Notes under the pieces: generated by a model | Seen by the model: only the letters and a program-made list of their open reading frames with translations | The model's database searches: none | Told to the model about the DNA's origin: nothing | Program-made: the position numbers and the translations under genes | NCBI GenBank assembly: GCA_016182565.1 | Contig: JACPGI010000008.1 | Span: forward strand, 1 to 38,614 | Length of the DNA stretch: 38,614 nt | Direction of reading: 5' to 3' | Source of the DNA: a candidate division WWE3 bacterium | GTDB taxonomy: Bacteria > Patescibacteriota > WWE3 > UBA101185 > UBA10185 | Shown here: positions 7,422 through 16,388 of the stretch, in pieces | How positions within the stretch are numbered: the first letter of the stretch is position 1 | Layout: every line of letters begins with the position of its first letter

Positions 7422-7992
7422 AAATCTCCTTTCGCACCTGAGCTAATAAACTGGCCTCATCAATTCTAGCAAGAATAGAATCAAAAAATCCTTCAATTAA
7501 TAAATCCCAAGCTTCTTTTTCTGTTAAACCTCTTGTCATAAGATAATAAATTGAAGCTTCATCAAGTCTTCCTGTTGTTGCGCCATGGGAAGCCTTTACA
7601 TCGTCAGCAAGTATTTCAAGTATAGGTTGAGAGGTATTTTTAGTCTTTTCACCAATAGTCAAAACATTATCTTCAAGGTACGAGGAAGTCCCTTTTGCAT
7701 CTTTGGCAATATATATCTTTCCAATGTAGTTAGAACAAGAAGAATCAAAAAGAACAGCTCTTACTACAACATCGCATTTTGTATTAGGCACGCTATGAAT
7801 TGAGGTTGTTTGTAAAAAGACGCTTTCGTCATTTTTTAGCTTATATAGCACTAGAACCTCTACTAAAATACCTTCCTTTATAAGCTCTACGTCAAGACTT
7901 ACTTCACCATTTGGCACAAGAATTAACCTTGTATCTTTACTTATCCTCAAGCATTTTTTTCCATTAATTTTTTTCAAAAAAACATTTTCCAT
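7408..7992 (-). CDS. sufD: Short SufD-like Fe-S assembly protein
   Basis: 194 aa, under half the normal SufD length (about 400-430). The C-terminal half is well conserved: ILADDVKASHGATTGRLDEA then YYLMTRGLTEKEAWDLLIEG (the beta-helix end and the helical tail shared by SufB/SufD). The N-terminal helical domain and part of the beta-helix are missing. It lies between sufB and sufS with normal spacing and no frame break, so it appears to be a reduced functional form rather than a pseudogene. It should pair with SufB and SufC as SufBC2D. Confidence 0.88.
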   Translation of the reverse strand: MENVFLKKINGKKCLRISKDTRLILVPNGEVSLDVELIKEGILVEVLVLYKLKNDESVFLQTTSIHSVPNTKCDVVVRAVLFDSSCSNYIGKIYIAKDAKGTSSYLEDNVLTIGEKTKNTSQPILEILADDVKASHGATTGRLDEASIYYLMTRGLTEKEAWDLLIEGFFDSILARIDEASLLAQVRKEIYDRK

Positions 7993-8016
7993 ATTTTACC
8001 CAGCTTTAATAAAAAC

Positions 8017-9471
8017 TTAACCAACACTTCCTTCCATCTCAAGCTCAATTAGCCTATTTAGTTCAACGGCATATTCTAAGGGAAGCTCTTTTACAATTGG
8101 TTCAATAAATCCGGATACTACCATACCCATAGCTTCTTCCTGAGTTAGACCCCTACTCATTAGATAAAATAATTTTTCTTCTCCAATTTTACTCACGGTT
8201 GCTTCGTGCTCAATTGTTGCTGTTGGATTGTCTATTTTCATCACGGGGTAAGTATCGGACCTTGAGATTGCATCCAATATTAAGGCATCACATTCAACTC
8301 TACTCTTTGCATTTTGAGCAGACTGTGTTACTGCTATCATTCCACGGTAACTACTACGACCACCGCGTAAACTTATAGATTTTGAAATTATTTTAGAAGT
8401 TGTATCTGGCGCGATGTGTATCATCTTAGCACCGGCATCTTGATGTTGTCCCTTGGAGGCATATGCAATGGATAAAACCTCACCATGTGCCCGAGGCCCT
8501 ACAAGGTAGCATGACGGATATTTCATGGTAAGTCTTGAGCCTAGGTTTCCGTCAACCCATTCCATAATGGCATCTTCTTCGACTCTTGCTCTTTTTGTTA
8601 CCAAATTGTAAACATCATTACTCCAGTTCTGAATTGTTGTATATCTAAATCGAGCGCTCTTTTTCACAATTACTTCAACAACGGCACTATGCAAAGAATC
8701 TGCAGAGTACACAGGAGCAGTACAACCCTCTACATAGTGGGCTTCACTTCCCTCATCAGCAATTATTAAGGTTCTTTCAAACTGACCCATATTAACAGCA
8801 TTTATTCGAAAATAAGCTTGGAGCGGTCTTTTGACTTTAACTCCTTTTGGAATATATACAAAGGATCCCCCTGACCATACAGCACTATTTAACGCTGAGA
8901 ATTTATTGTCGTGCATTGGAATAACTTTTCCAAAATACTCATCAAAAAAATGCGGGTATTTTTTAAGTGCCTCATCAGTACCCATAAAAATCACGCCTTC
9001 TTCTTTTAACTCGTTTAACAAAGACCCATACACAATTTCGGAGTCAAACTGGGCTTTAATACCTGCTAAATGCTGCCTTTCGGCTTGTGGAACACCAAGG
9101 CGCTCAAAGGTATTTTTAATATCATCTGGAACATCTTCCCAATTTTTACCTTCTTTATCTGTTGGCTTTAAATAATAATAAATTTTTTCGTAATCAATTT
9201 TGGAAAGATCGCCACCCCACAATGGATTTTCTTTCTTTTTAAAGACTTCGTACGCTTGAAGTCTATATTCAAGCATCCAACTAGGTTCTTTTTTCATTTG
9301 GGAAATTTGTTTTACAACCCTCTTGTCTAAACCAAGCTTAGTTTTAAAAACAGAGGATTCTTTGACACTGAAACCATATTTTTGTTTGTAATTGGAATTA
9401 ATATCAGCGGCAGCCGACCTTGCTTCTTTAGCTTTTTTTACATCAATTTCTTCAACCTGTTTTCTGCCCAT
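8017..9471 (-). CDS. sufB: Fe-S cluster scaffold SufB
   Basis: 484-aa scaffold subunit of SufBCD. It has the family blocks FVYIPKGVKVKRPLQAYFRI, HYVEGCTAPVYS, TIQNWSNDVYNLVTKRA, the core Cys in SRVECDALILD (equivalent to the essential Cys of E. coli SufB) and Glu in IEHEATVSKIGEEKL. The C-terminal helices read LMSRGLTQEEAMGMVVSGF, the segment shared with SufD. The ATG follows the sufC stop directly, with GGAG in the last sufC codons as SD. Confidence 0.98.
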   Translation of the reverse strand: MGRKQVEEIDVKKAKEARSAAADINSNYKQKYGFSVKESSVFKTKLGLDKRVVKQISQMKKEPSWMLEYRLQAYEVFKKKENPLWGGDLSKIDYEKIYYYLKPTDKEGKNWEDVPDDIKNTFERLGVPQAERQHLAGIKAQFDSEIVYGSLLNELKEEGVIFMGTDEALKKYPHFFDEYFGKVIPMHDNKFSALNSAVWSGGSFVYIPKGVKVKRPLQAYFRINAVNMGQFERTLIIADEGSEAHYVEGCTAPVYSADSLHSAVVEVIVKKSARFRYTTIQNWSNDVYNLVTKRARVEEDAIMEWVDGNLGSRLTMKYPSCYLVGPRAHGEVLSIAYASKGQHQDAGAKMIHIAPDTTSKIISKSISLRGGRSSYRGMIAVTQSAQNAKSRVECDALILDAISRSDTYPVMKIDNPTATIEHEATVSKIGEEKLFYLMSRGLTQEEAMGMVVSGFIEPIVKELPLEYAVELNRLIELEMEGSVG

Positions 9472-10203
9472 CTATTCTCCAAATGGGGCATAGCCTTGTT
9501 GCTCAAGCTCATCTGCCAACTCTTTACCACCCGATTTAACTAATACGCCGTCTTTTATAACATGCACAAAGTCAGGGATAATATAATTTAATATTCTAGT
9601 GTAGTGAGTAATTACCAAAACACTCATATTTGTAGTGGTTCTTAAATAATTCACAGCCTCAGACACAGTTTTTAATGCATCTATGTCAAGACCACTATCA
9701 AGCTCATCTAAAATTGCAAGTTTGGGCTCCATGATAAGCATCTGAAGCATTTCCATTTTCTTTTTTTCACCTCCGGAAAAACCTTCATTTAGATACCTTG
9801 AGGTAAAGTCTTGAGAAATCCCTAGGATACTCATTTTTTCTTGTAAAATTTCACGAAATTTGATGGGACTTAGTTTCACAGCATTTTTTTTATTGTAAAT
9901 TGTACGAAGGAAATTTGTAATTGAAACTCCTGTTACTTCACTTGGATATTGAAAAGATAAAAATAAACCACTCAAGGCTCTTTCGTTGGACTTTAGTTCC
10001 AATAGATTTTTATCCTCAAAAATAATTTCTCCATCTGTAACATGGTAGTTAGGATGCCCCATGAGAGTTTGTGCCAAAGTACTTTTACCAGAACCATTTG
10101 GCCCCATCAAAACATGTACCTCATTTTTATTAATTGTAAGATTTATACCTTTTAAAATTTCCTTATTGTCTGTATTAACTTTTAGTTGTTTTATCTTTAA
10201 CAT
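9472..10203 (-). CDS. sufC: SUF ATPase SufC
   Basis: 243-aa ABC-type ATPase. It has Walker A (GPNGSGKST), the Q-loop region LFLSFQYPSEVTGVS that is characteristic of SufC, signature (GFSGGEKKK) and Walker B with LAILDELDSGLDIDAL. It drives conformational change in SufB/SufD for cluster assembly. It lies 27 nt after the ArsR-like regulator and abuts sufB. Confidence 0.98.
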   Translation of the reverse strand: MLKIKQLKVNTDNKEILKGINLTINKNEVHVLMGPNGSGKSTLAQTLMGHPNYHVTDGEIIFEDKNLLELKSNERALSGLFLSFQYPSEVTGVSITNFLRTIYNKKNAVKLSPIKFREILQEKMSILGISQDFTSRYLNEGFSGGEKKKMEMLQMLIMEPKLAILDELDSGLDIDALKTVSEAVNYLRTTTNMSVLVITHYTRILNYIIPDFVHVIKDGVLVKSGGKELADELEQQGYAPFGE

Positions 10204-10230
10204 AAAAAATAAAGGGTATTTGCAGGCTTT

Positions 10231-10587
10231 CTACTTTTCTGGAAATTTCAAATTTTGTAAAATGCAGGCTTTCTTGTGATGTGGACATATGTGACTAACT
10301 GCGTAAAAAACCTCCTTGCCAATTCTTTTTGACTTTAGAAGTCCGGAATGTTTCATTTCTTTAAGATGATATGACACGGTTGGTTGGGTAAGATTTAACT
10401 GGTCAACAATATTTCCTACAGTTGCTTCCTTTTTCTTAAAATTCAAATAATTATAAATAATCATTCGAGAGGGAACACTAATTGACTTAAAACAATTAAC
10501 ACATCTCACAACTACTGGCCTTGCAGTAGGTTTTTTAAGTTCTGTTTTTGTAGTTGTTAGAATTAATTTTGTCTTTTGGCTAAGCAT
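10231..10587 (-). CDS. ArsR-like winged-helix regulator, first gene of the SUF operon
   Basis: 118 aa. The central winged helix is of ArsR type: SRMIIYNYLNFKKKEATV, then the recognition region LTQPTVSYHLKEMKHSGLL, then the wing SKRIGKEVFYAV. It is flanked by two Cys pairs: CVNC at about 29-32 and CPHHKKAC at about 101-108. Four Cys (with two His) could bind Zn or an Fe-S cluster, so it may sense Fe-S status and repress its own operon; this is inference from position and residues. It is not SufR or IscR, which belong to other regulator families. A consensus promoter sits directly upstream, with the -10 ending 7 nt before the ATG. Confidence 0.85.
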   Translation of the reverse strand: MLSQKTKLILTTTKTELKKPTARPVVVRCVNCFKSISVPSRMIIYNYLNFKKKEATVGNIVDQLNLTQPTVSYHLKEMKHSGLLKSKRIGKEVFYAVSHICPHHKKACILQNLKFPEK

Positions 10588-10594
10588 CGGATAG

Positions 10595-10623
10595 ATGATA
10601 GTCTATATGAGATTGGGTGTCAA
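10595..10623 (-). promoter_or_regulatory. SUF operon promoter with possible operator
   Basis: Minus strand: TTGACA (10618-10623), 17-nt spacer, TATCAT (10595-10600), 7 nt, ATG. The spacer next to the -10 contains the small inverted repeat ATAG-A-CTAT, where a repressor could bind. The -35/-10 match is strong; the operator is a guess. Confidence 0.6.
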
Positions 10624-10645
10624 TTAAATTAAAAGGGTTAGATAG

Positions 10646-11440
10646 CTAGTTTAAAAGTCCAAGCTTTAGTACCCAATTACTGGCTGTAGTGTCAATATAG
10701 CCTCTTGAACCAAATTTTATATGAAGCTTTTTGACATCAACTCCCATAGATTGGAGTTCGGCTTTGGCTCTTACAAAACCTTCTCTAAAAGCAACCATAT
10801 TTGGGTTTTTTTCACTCACGGCTGCATTTTGAAAATCAATACCTAAAATTTCAATTCTTAATACATGATCGGAATCGTAAGAGAAGGAATGAATAACAAT
10901 ATTTAATTCCATCTTATTTGAAGTCATAAAGTTATTTATATAAACTGGGATTCGATTATTTAATTTAATCTTCTCGTTTAGAGCATCTTGGTCACTTATT
11001 TCTTTGTTTAGAATATATTCCGGCGCTACAGCTGCAGTTCTCTTCCCATTAGCTACTTCATTTATTATTTTCGAGGTGTCTTGATTTGGAGTAATCATTA
11101 CAATTTCTCCAGAGCCTTCTAAACCATTTCTTTTATATTCATCTGGATCTGATAAGTCTTCAGTTATTACAATGTCAGGGTTTGTTGACTGCACAAAATC
11201 ATCTTCAGTATTCTTTAAAAAATTCGGTAGAATTCCAGGTCCATTTAGAAACGCATCATCTACTTCTTTCTTAAAAGAGGGAAGTGTCATATCTAAAGTG
11301 CCAAGCTTTACCTCACTGCCACCGCGGAAAAGTATTAACAGAAATAATCCAAGTGCTAAAGCTCCCAAAATTAGAATGAATTTCTTTTTGGATTTTATAA
11401 GGCTTATTATTGGTTGTAGTTTAACTAAGATATTTTTCAT
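10646..11440 (-). CDS. Membrane-anchored protein of unknown function
   Basis: 264 aa with one N-terminal TM segment after a basic stretch (KKKFILILGALALGLFLLIL) and a large extracytoplasmic domain without a family I recognise. No Cys are present in the outer part. It follows the 1633-aa wall protein by 8 nt, with SD AAGGAT before the ATG, so the two are one operon and may form a surface complex. A substrate or interaction role is only suggested by context. Confidence 0.75.
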   Translation of the reverse strand: MKNILVKLQPIISLIKSKKKFILILGALALGLFLLILFRGGSEVKLGTLDMTLPSFKKEVDDAFLNGPGILPNFLKNTEDDFVQSTNPDIVITEDLSDPDEYKRNGLEGSGEIVMITPNQDTSKIINEVANGKRTAAVAPEYILNKEISDQDALNEKIKLNNRIPVYINNFMTSNKMELNIVIHSFSYDSDHVLRIEILGIDFQNAAVSEKNPNMVAFREGFVRAKAELQSMGVDVKKLHIKFGSRGYIDTTASNWVLKLGLLN

Positions 11441-11448
11441 ATTTATCC

Positions 11449-14400
11449 TTAAGGTCCTCCTACCAAAAATCCTGTTAAGTAGAAATACAAAGCCGCAGTG
11501 TAAGCACCGGGTTTATCATAAAGTAGTGGTGGACCGCATCTTCCACATAAAGTCGGATAATCTTTAATTGATGGGTCATTAGCTTTACACAGGTCGCAAA
11601 ATGCATCTGCTCTAACTCCATCCATTGGATAAATAATGTACATGTTTGTAAATTCCGGCGCTAATAGGTTTGTAACATAAAGATCATCCATGTAAGGAAT
11701 TGTTGGCGGACAATGGTTATAGTATGAAAGTGGCGTACCATCTTCTGCAATTAAGTTTCCGCATTGCTGGTTCCCACCGCCATTGTAGTCTGATAAAGCT
11801 TTGATAAGATCTTCAAAAGTAGCAGGCACCGAACCATGAATAGCCAAAAAGTGATCTATAGCTCCACGCGCGTCGTCCAGTAGTGCACTTGGATCAATCT
11901 GATGACCATCAAATAATGATTGGAATGCATTATTATCCCCTTCGGCAAAATGTATACCAGCAATTACCTCGCATGGAACTTTCTTCTCTTTTTCTACTTT
12001 TGCGTAAACACTTAATACATCAGGATCAAGTGGGGCACTAAGTACATTTGCAGCTTGGGGGGTAACATTACTGTATTTAGTAAAATATTTAGCTTTTGGT
12101 ATAGACTCGTCCGAAGAACATTCAAAATATTCCGTTATTGGACAGTCCCAATAATAGCTTCCGTACTGACTTGTTAAAGGCATTCTTTTTTGCCATTGAA
12201 GTTCAAAAATACTAAATGGCACATAATCAGCCCCATATCTTTGCCTCTGTTTTTCATTGAGGGGGTGACCACCGTTCAGCGGTAATATTTCCCAATCACC
12301 CTTTGGCCCCTTTGATCCATCAGGCATAGTCATTTCGCAATGATAAAAGATTTCTTTATAGGGTTTTGTTCTATTTATTTTAGTAGGACTTGCCGAAGTA
12401 CGGTATAAAACTTTAGGTTCACCTCCTGGACCGGCATCCATATCAACTCCTGTAAAAGTTGCCGCACCCGCATCGCAGTGAGAACAACCAAAGTCAACCA
12501 TACCCATCACTTTTGAGCAAATATGCCCCCCATACGGAGATGAGAACATTTTTGCTAAATTACAAAGTTTGTTTGCCCACTTGTCTACTGAAACCTGGTC
12601 GGTTGAGTCGTTGCCATCTGCTAATAATTTTTCCTGGGTATGAGTTCCCATATATTCAGTGTTTAAGGTGGCAATATAACCATAGGAAGGTCTCTCAAGA
12701 TCACATCTTGTAAACGAGCAGGTTACCTCATCACCTGGTTGTGGATTAGAAACTTCACAGTCAGATATGTGCTTCTCATAACATGGGGTAGGATCATCTG
12801 GATCTTTATTTCTGTCATCTTCTAACGGACAATCCGCAGTATCAGCTTGAGGCTTTAAACAATTCATTACTTCCTGCTCAACTGTGCACGGCCTTTCATC
12901 AATCTTTCCGTCACCACAGCAATCTTTTTGTTTACCATTGGAACCATAACATTTACCATCGGAACCCGGATCATCACATTCAACTGAATACTCATAGTAG
13001 TAACATCCGTCTATCTCTTTTACCTTACAACTTCGCATAGCTTTGTTTACACCGGCATTTGGATCTCCAGGAGCGGGTTCTCTTGGGTCGTTATTAACAC
13101 CGGGATAAACTCCGCACCTATCTCCGGCAGTGAGATCAAGCCATGGCATATCCGGATGGTTTCCTGGATAACCGTTACCCACAATAGACCAACCGGCTCC
13201 ACCAGACCCTTCATCAACAACAAGAGGTGGAAAGAAACTCAAATAATTTCCTTCGTACAATGTATATTTGATAGGAATAGTTGAGCTAGATGCGACATCA
13301 GGAGGGTGCTTTCGATCCAAAAATGTTTTTATAGGATCTACTCCCCATGTAAAAGTTGTCAGATGATCAACAACATCTTTTCCAATATCTAAAAATGTGG
13401 TGTAGTCATTTAACAAGCCCATATTTACTTCGTCTTCAAAAGCAGCTGCACGAAGCATAGTATCAAGATAATCCCTGGTTACATTTGTACTTCCAATTGC
13501 ATTTAGTTCACCATACACCGGTTCAAACAGATCATAGTCTCCATTTGGACCAAGCCTTGATATCATCTCTGCATCCCTTCCGCCAGCATATGGGGTTTGA
13601 AAGATACCAGTCTGTTCTGAAACACTTCCCTGGCCACCCTGATCGTTATTTAAAGCTAAATGATCTGCTGAGCCGTTAAACATAGGGTCAGCATGAAAAT
13701 CAATGTTAGCCATCATTGTAAGGGCGATATTGCATTTCTTTCGGGCACCATCTGTTAAAGTACCCCCTTCAAACAGAGGAATACAATATCTTGCCCATTC
13801 ATATATTCGAACAAGGGGATGCTCCTCAATAGTTCCCCATGGAATACCGTATGGTGGTGGGGCTGATTCGCGTAACTGCTCATTTATAGAACAATGGGAA
13901 ATTGTGTATGCACCTATGTCCCATGTATAGTCAGATCTGTCTTTAAGAATTGCTTGAGCTCCCAAAGAAAGCTGTGATATATCAATCTCACCACCTTCGT
14001 TTGTCTCAGCGGCTTGAACCGAATATCTAGAGGCAGTTTCTCTTGCATTTCCAAAGTTAAATCCGGTTCTATTATCATCTGGCCCTAAAACCACATTTGC
14101 ATAAACATAGTTCATGGCTGCACTTGGCTTTATTTGTATCCAACCGGCCTTAGATAACTCACCGACCCCATATTTAGCAGGATCTAAATCTTCAAATTTG
14201 TATATTCCGGTCTCATCGGTAATCTGAGTTTTGTCCGTACTAGAGTCATATATAGAATTATTATTAATGTCTAAGTATATTGTCCAATCTTTAAGTCCTA
14301 TTTCAGCTGCTTCCTTGATGCCATTCTTATTGACATCTTCATAGACAATACCAGCAATTGAGGCTTTTCCTTCTTCACCGCCACCGCCTCCGCCCCCACC

Positions 14401-16350
14401 ACCGCCACCTCCATCACCCGGAAGTATCCCACCGGAAGCCACATAATTTATAAATTCTTCTTCGTAAGGAGAATCAAACATATTTATAATCCCACCATCA
14501 GCTTCCCCTACTACAAAATCGGCTCTTGGGGCGGAGTTTCTTGCATTTGTACCACCGGAAAATATATTTATACTTTGAGTTTTACAAGGCTTAAATCCCT
14601 CATAATTAATACCTATAATAAAGTCATTTACCCTTACCTCATCTTCCTGGGAACATGAATCGCTATCATCTTGATAGGTTGTAGTCATCACAGGAACAGC
14701 CCTTCCAGGCATAGTACAATCAGGTCTTCCAAAAAGTACCTGTAATCTTGGGTTAGACAAAAGCTGCTTACAAGTAAACTCAGTACCAGCTGGTATATTT
14801 ATGCCGTATTCCGGCAGGTTCCAAGTTTTTGTTGTAAAACAGAATGGAACCCAAGATTCAGCATCATTTATGCCTTGGGCTTCAAAATCATCGAAAGTAA
14901 GGGCTGATTGAGCACCAATAGCAAATGAGTTATCAAGCTTTGAATTATCCAAAGAGCTTTCCCCTATTGCAGGATTAGCACTTCCCACAGCACTCATACT
15001 TCTTTCCATTGTTTCGCATGTCTCAAGATAATCCCGTGAATGACCAATTTTTGCAGCTTCATATACATGGAGTGGTTGTTGCACAGGGGTTTGACCACCA
15101 GTACAACCAAATGCAAAACATAAAAGTCTATTTATTGCATTTGGAAACATATTTATGGTTTTTGCAGCAGATCTATTTTCTATAGTTCGATAGGCAGGCA
15201 ATTGTTTATTTGGAGGAAGGTGCCATATTGCATTTCTAATATTTTCTAAGTCGTAGTTTACTGGATCACAGTATTTTAATAAATCTTTGCTGCCTCCTTT
15301 TAAGTCTATATAAAAATATTGGACAAACTTCTTGCAGTCTTCAGACCATAAAGATCCTATAAACCCACCAGATGACTTTAATGATGGATCAAAAAGAGAT
15401 GGAATTTTGTCAGCAGGAATACCATCTATTTCCATAGCTTTAGTGGAGAGTATCGCTGCATCAGTAGAAACAAATCTTGTATCAAAGTTATTTTCTGTAA
15501 TTGATGCCTGGCTTGGGGTTTTTGGTTTGTTACTATAACCAATATAAAACGGATCGGTACCACTATCATGAAAACCTATTATTTCAGCTACAGTGTCTGT
15601 AACACATTCTAAAAATCTTGTTCTGTCTGCTATTTTTAAAATAACAGGTGGCAGTTTGTAACCTTTTTTTACCTGCGAAGAGCAATTGCCATTTAAGTAA
15701 AAGTTGCTTAAGTATTGGTTAGTTTTTATCCTTCGTAAGTCGGCTAGTTTTCCTTCACAAAAAGCAGCAATATAGACCTCACCGTTTTTTGGTCCCATTC
15801 TTCGCATCATCAGGCGCCAATAACCATCTTCGTTTGTTTCGGTGGATGTAAATAAGTGCGTTAAAGAACCTCGTGTAGTTTTACCGGATAAAGTGTTTGG
15901 TAGTTTCTCATATATTGCAATTGTTCCCCCTCTTATGGGTTCCCCTGTATTATAAAACACCTTTTCTTCTTCATCATCAGGATCTATTCCAGCATCTTTT
16001 AAACTATACTTAAAGCTTTCAAGTTGCACAGAGCCTAAAAACCCACATATTTTCATAAAACCAGGTAACCTATCTCCATCGTGCGGAGGACACCAGTAAT
16101 CATCCATATTTCGCATCTTGAGCTGATTTTTAGCAGTTATATTTTCGATACCACTTGCGGCAAGCGCTGATTTAATTATGTTTTCTTTTGTACCTTGTGC
16201 AATATATTTAGTTTTGGCAACTACCATGAATTTCTTTTCAGCAACAGAAAAAACAATACCTGTGAATAAGGCAAAAATTGTAATAAAACCCCATAATTTT
16301 ATCGGAGATACTTCAAATTTATCTCCGGGGTGTTTTCTTAGTAAACCCAT
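11449..16350 (-). CDS. Giant cell-surface protein with SdrD B-like domain and muramidase-like C-terminus
   Basis: 1633 aa. The order is: an N-terminal TM or signal anchor at about 17-36; a long Cys-rich region; a run of about 12 Gly encoded by mixed codons near residue 650; a Cna-B/SdrD B-like domain with Ca-type loops (DVNKNGIKEAAEIGLKDW and DINNNSIYDSSTD); another long Cys-rich region; and a C-terminal lysozyme-like domain with Glu in EVIAGIHFAEGDNNAF and the motif ALSDYNGGGNQQCG, resembling lytic transglycosylases. It is likely an envelope protein that remodels peptidoglycan or binds partner cells; function is inference. An extended -10 (TGCTATAAT) lies 7 nt before the ATG. Confidence 0.85.
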   Translation of the reverse strand: MGLLRKHPGDKFEVSPIKLWGFITIFALFTGIVFSVAEKKFMVVAKTKYIAQGTKENIIKSALAASGIENITAKNQLKMRNMDDYWCPPHDGDRLPGFMKICGFLGSVQLESFKYSLKDAGIDPDDEEEKVFYNTGEPIRGGTIAIYEKLPNTLSGKTTRGSLTHLFTSTETNEDGYWRLMMRRMGPKNGEVYIAAFCEGKLADLRRIKTNQYLSNFYLNGNCSSQVKKGYKLPPVILKIADRTRFLECVTDTVAEIIGFHDSGTDPFYIGYSNKPKTPSQASITENNFDTRFVSTDAAILSTKAMEIDGIPADKIPSLFDPSLKSSGGFIGSLWSEDCKKFVQYFYIDLKGGSKDLLKYCDPVNYDLENIRNAIWHLPPNKQLPAYRTIENRSAAKTINMFPNAINRLLCFAFGCTGGQTPVQQPLHVYEAAKIGHSRDYLETCETMERSMSAVGSANPAIGESSLDNSKLDNSFAIGAQSALTFDDFEAQGINDAESWVPFCFTTKTWNLPEYGINIPAGTEFTCKQLLSNPRLQVLFGRPDCTMPGRAVPVMTTTYQDDSDSCSQEDEVRVNDFIIGINYEGFKPCKTQSINIFSGGTNARNSAPRADFVVGEADGGIINMFDSPYEEEFINYVASGGILPGDGGGGGGGGGGGGEEGKASIAGIVYEDVNKNGIKEAAEIGLKDWTIYLDINNNSIYDSSTDKTQITDETGIYKFEDLDPAKYGVGELSKAGWIQIKPSAAMNYVYANVVLGPDDNRTGFNFGNARETASRYSVQAAETNEGGEIDISQLSLGAQAILKDRSDYTWDIGAYTISHCSINEQLRESAPPPYGIPWGTIEEHPLVRIYEWARYCIPLFEGGTLTDGARKKCNIALTMMANIDFHADPMFNGSADHLALNNDQGGQGSVSEQTGIFQTPYAGGRDAEMISRLGPNGDYDLFEPVYGELNAIGSTNVTRDYLDTMLRAAAFEDEVNMGLLNDYTTFLDIGKDVVDHLTTFTWGVDPIKTFLDRKHPPDVASSSTIPIKYTLYEGNYLSFFPPLVVDEGSGGAGWSIVGNGYPGNHPDMPWLDLTAGDRCGVYPGVNNDPREPAPGDPNAGVNKAMRSCKVKEIDGCYYYEYSVECDDPGSDGKCYGSNGKQKDCCGDGKIDERPCTVEQEVMNCLKPQADTADCPLEDDRNKDPDDPTPCYEKHISDCEVSNPQPGDEVTCSFTRCDLERPSYGYIATLNTEYMGTHTQEKLLADGNDSTDQVSVDKWANKLCNLAKMFSSPYGGHICSKVMGMVDFGCSHCDAGAATFTGVDMDAGPGGEPKVLYRTSASPTKINRTKPYKEIFYHCEMTMPDGSKGPKGDWEILPLNGGHPLNEKQRQRYGADYVPFSIFELQWQKRMPLTSQYGSYYWDCPITEYFECSSDESIPKAKYFTKYSNVTPQAANVLSAPLDPDVLSVYAKVEKEKKVPCEVIAGIHFAEGDNNAFQSLFDGHQIDPSALLDDARGAIDHFLAIHGSVPATFEDLIKALSDYNGGGNQQCGNLIAEDGTPLSYYNHCPPTIPYMDDLYVTNLLAPEFTNMYIIYPMDGVRADAFCDLCKANDPSIKDYPTLCGRCGPPLLYDKPGAYTAALYFYLTGFLVGGP

Positions 16351-16357
16351 CGTGGAA

Positions 16358-16381
16358 ATTATAGCATCAGGTTGTTAGACT
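16358..16381. promoter_or_regulatory. Back-to-back leaderless promoters
   Basis: The 38-nt gap between two divergent genes holds a minus-strand TGCTATAAT (hexamer 16358-16363) and a plus-strand TGTTAGACT (hexamer 16376-16381), each ending 7 nt before its start codon. Each promoter's upstream part must lie over the other's -10 or start. Confidence 0.6.
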
Positions 16382-16388
16382 TATACAT

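Noticed and set aside
14373..14412. Slippage-prone poly-Gly repeat as a phase-variation switch
   Set aside because: The Gly codons are mixed (GGT, GGC, GGG, GGA), so no homopolymer or simple tandem repeat is present.
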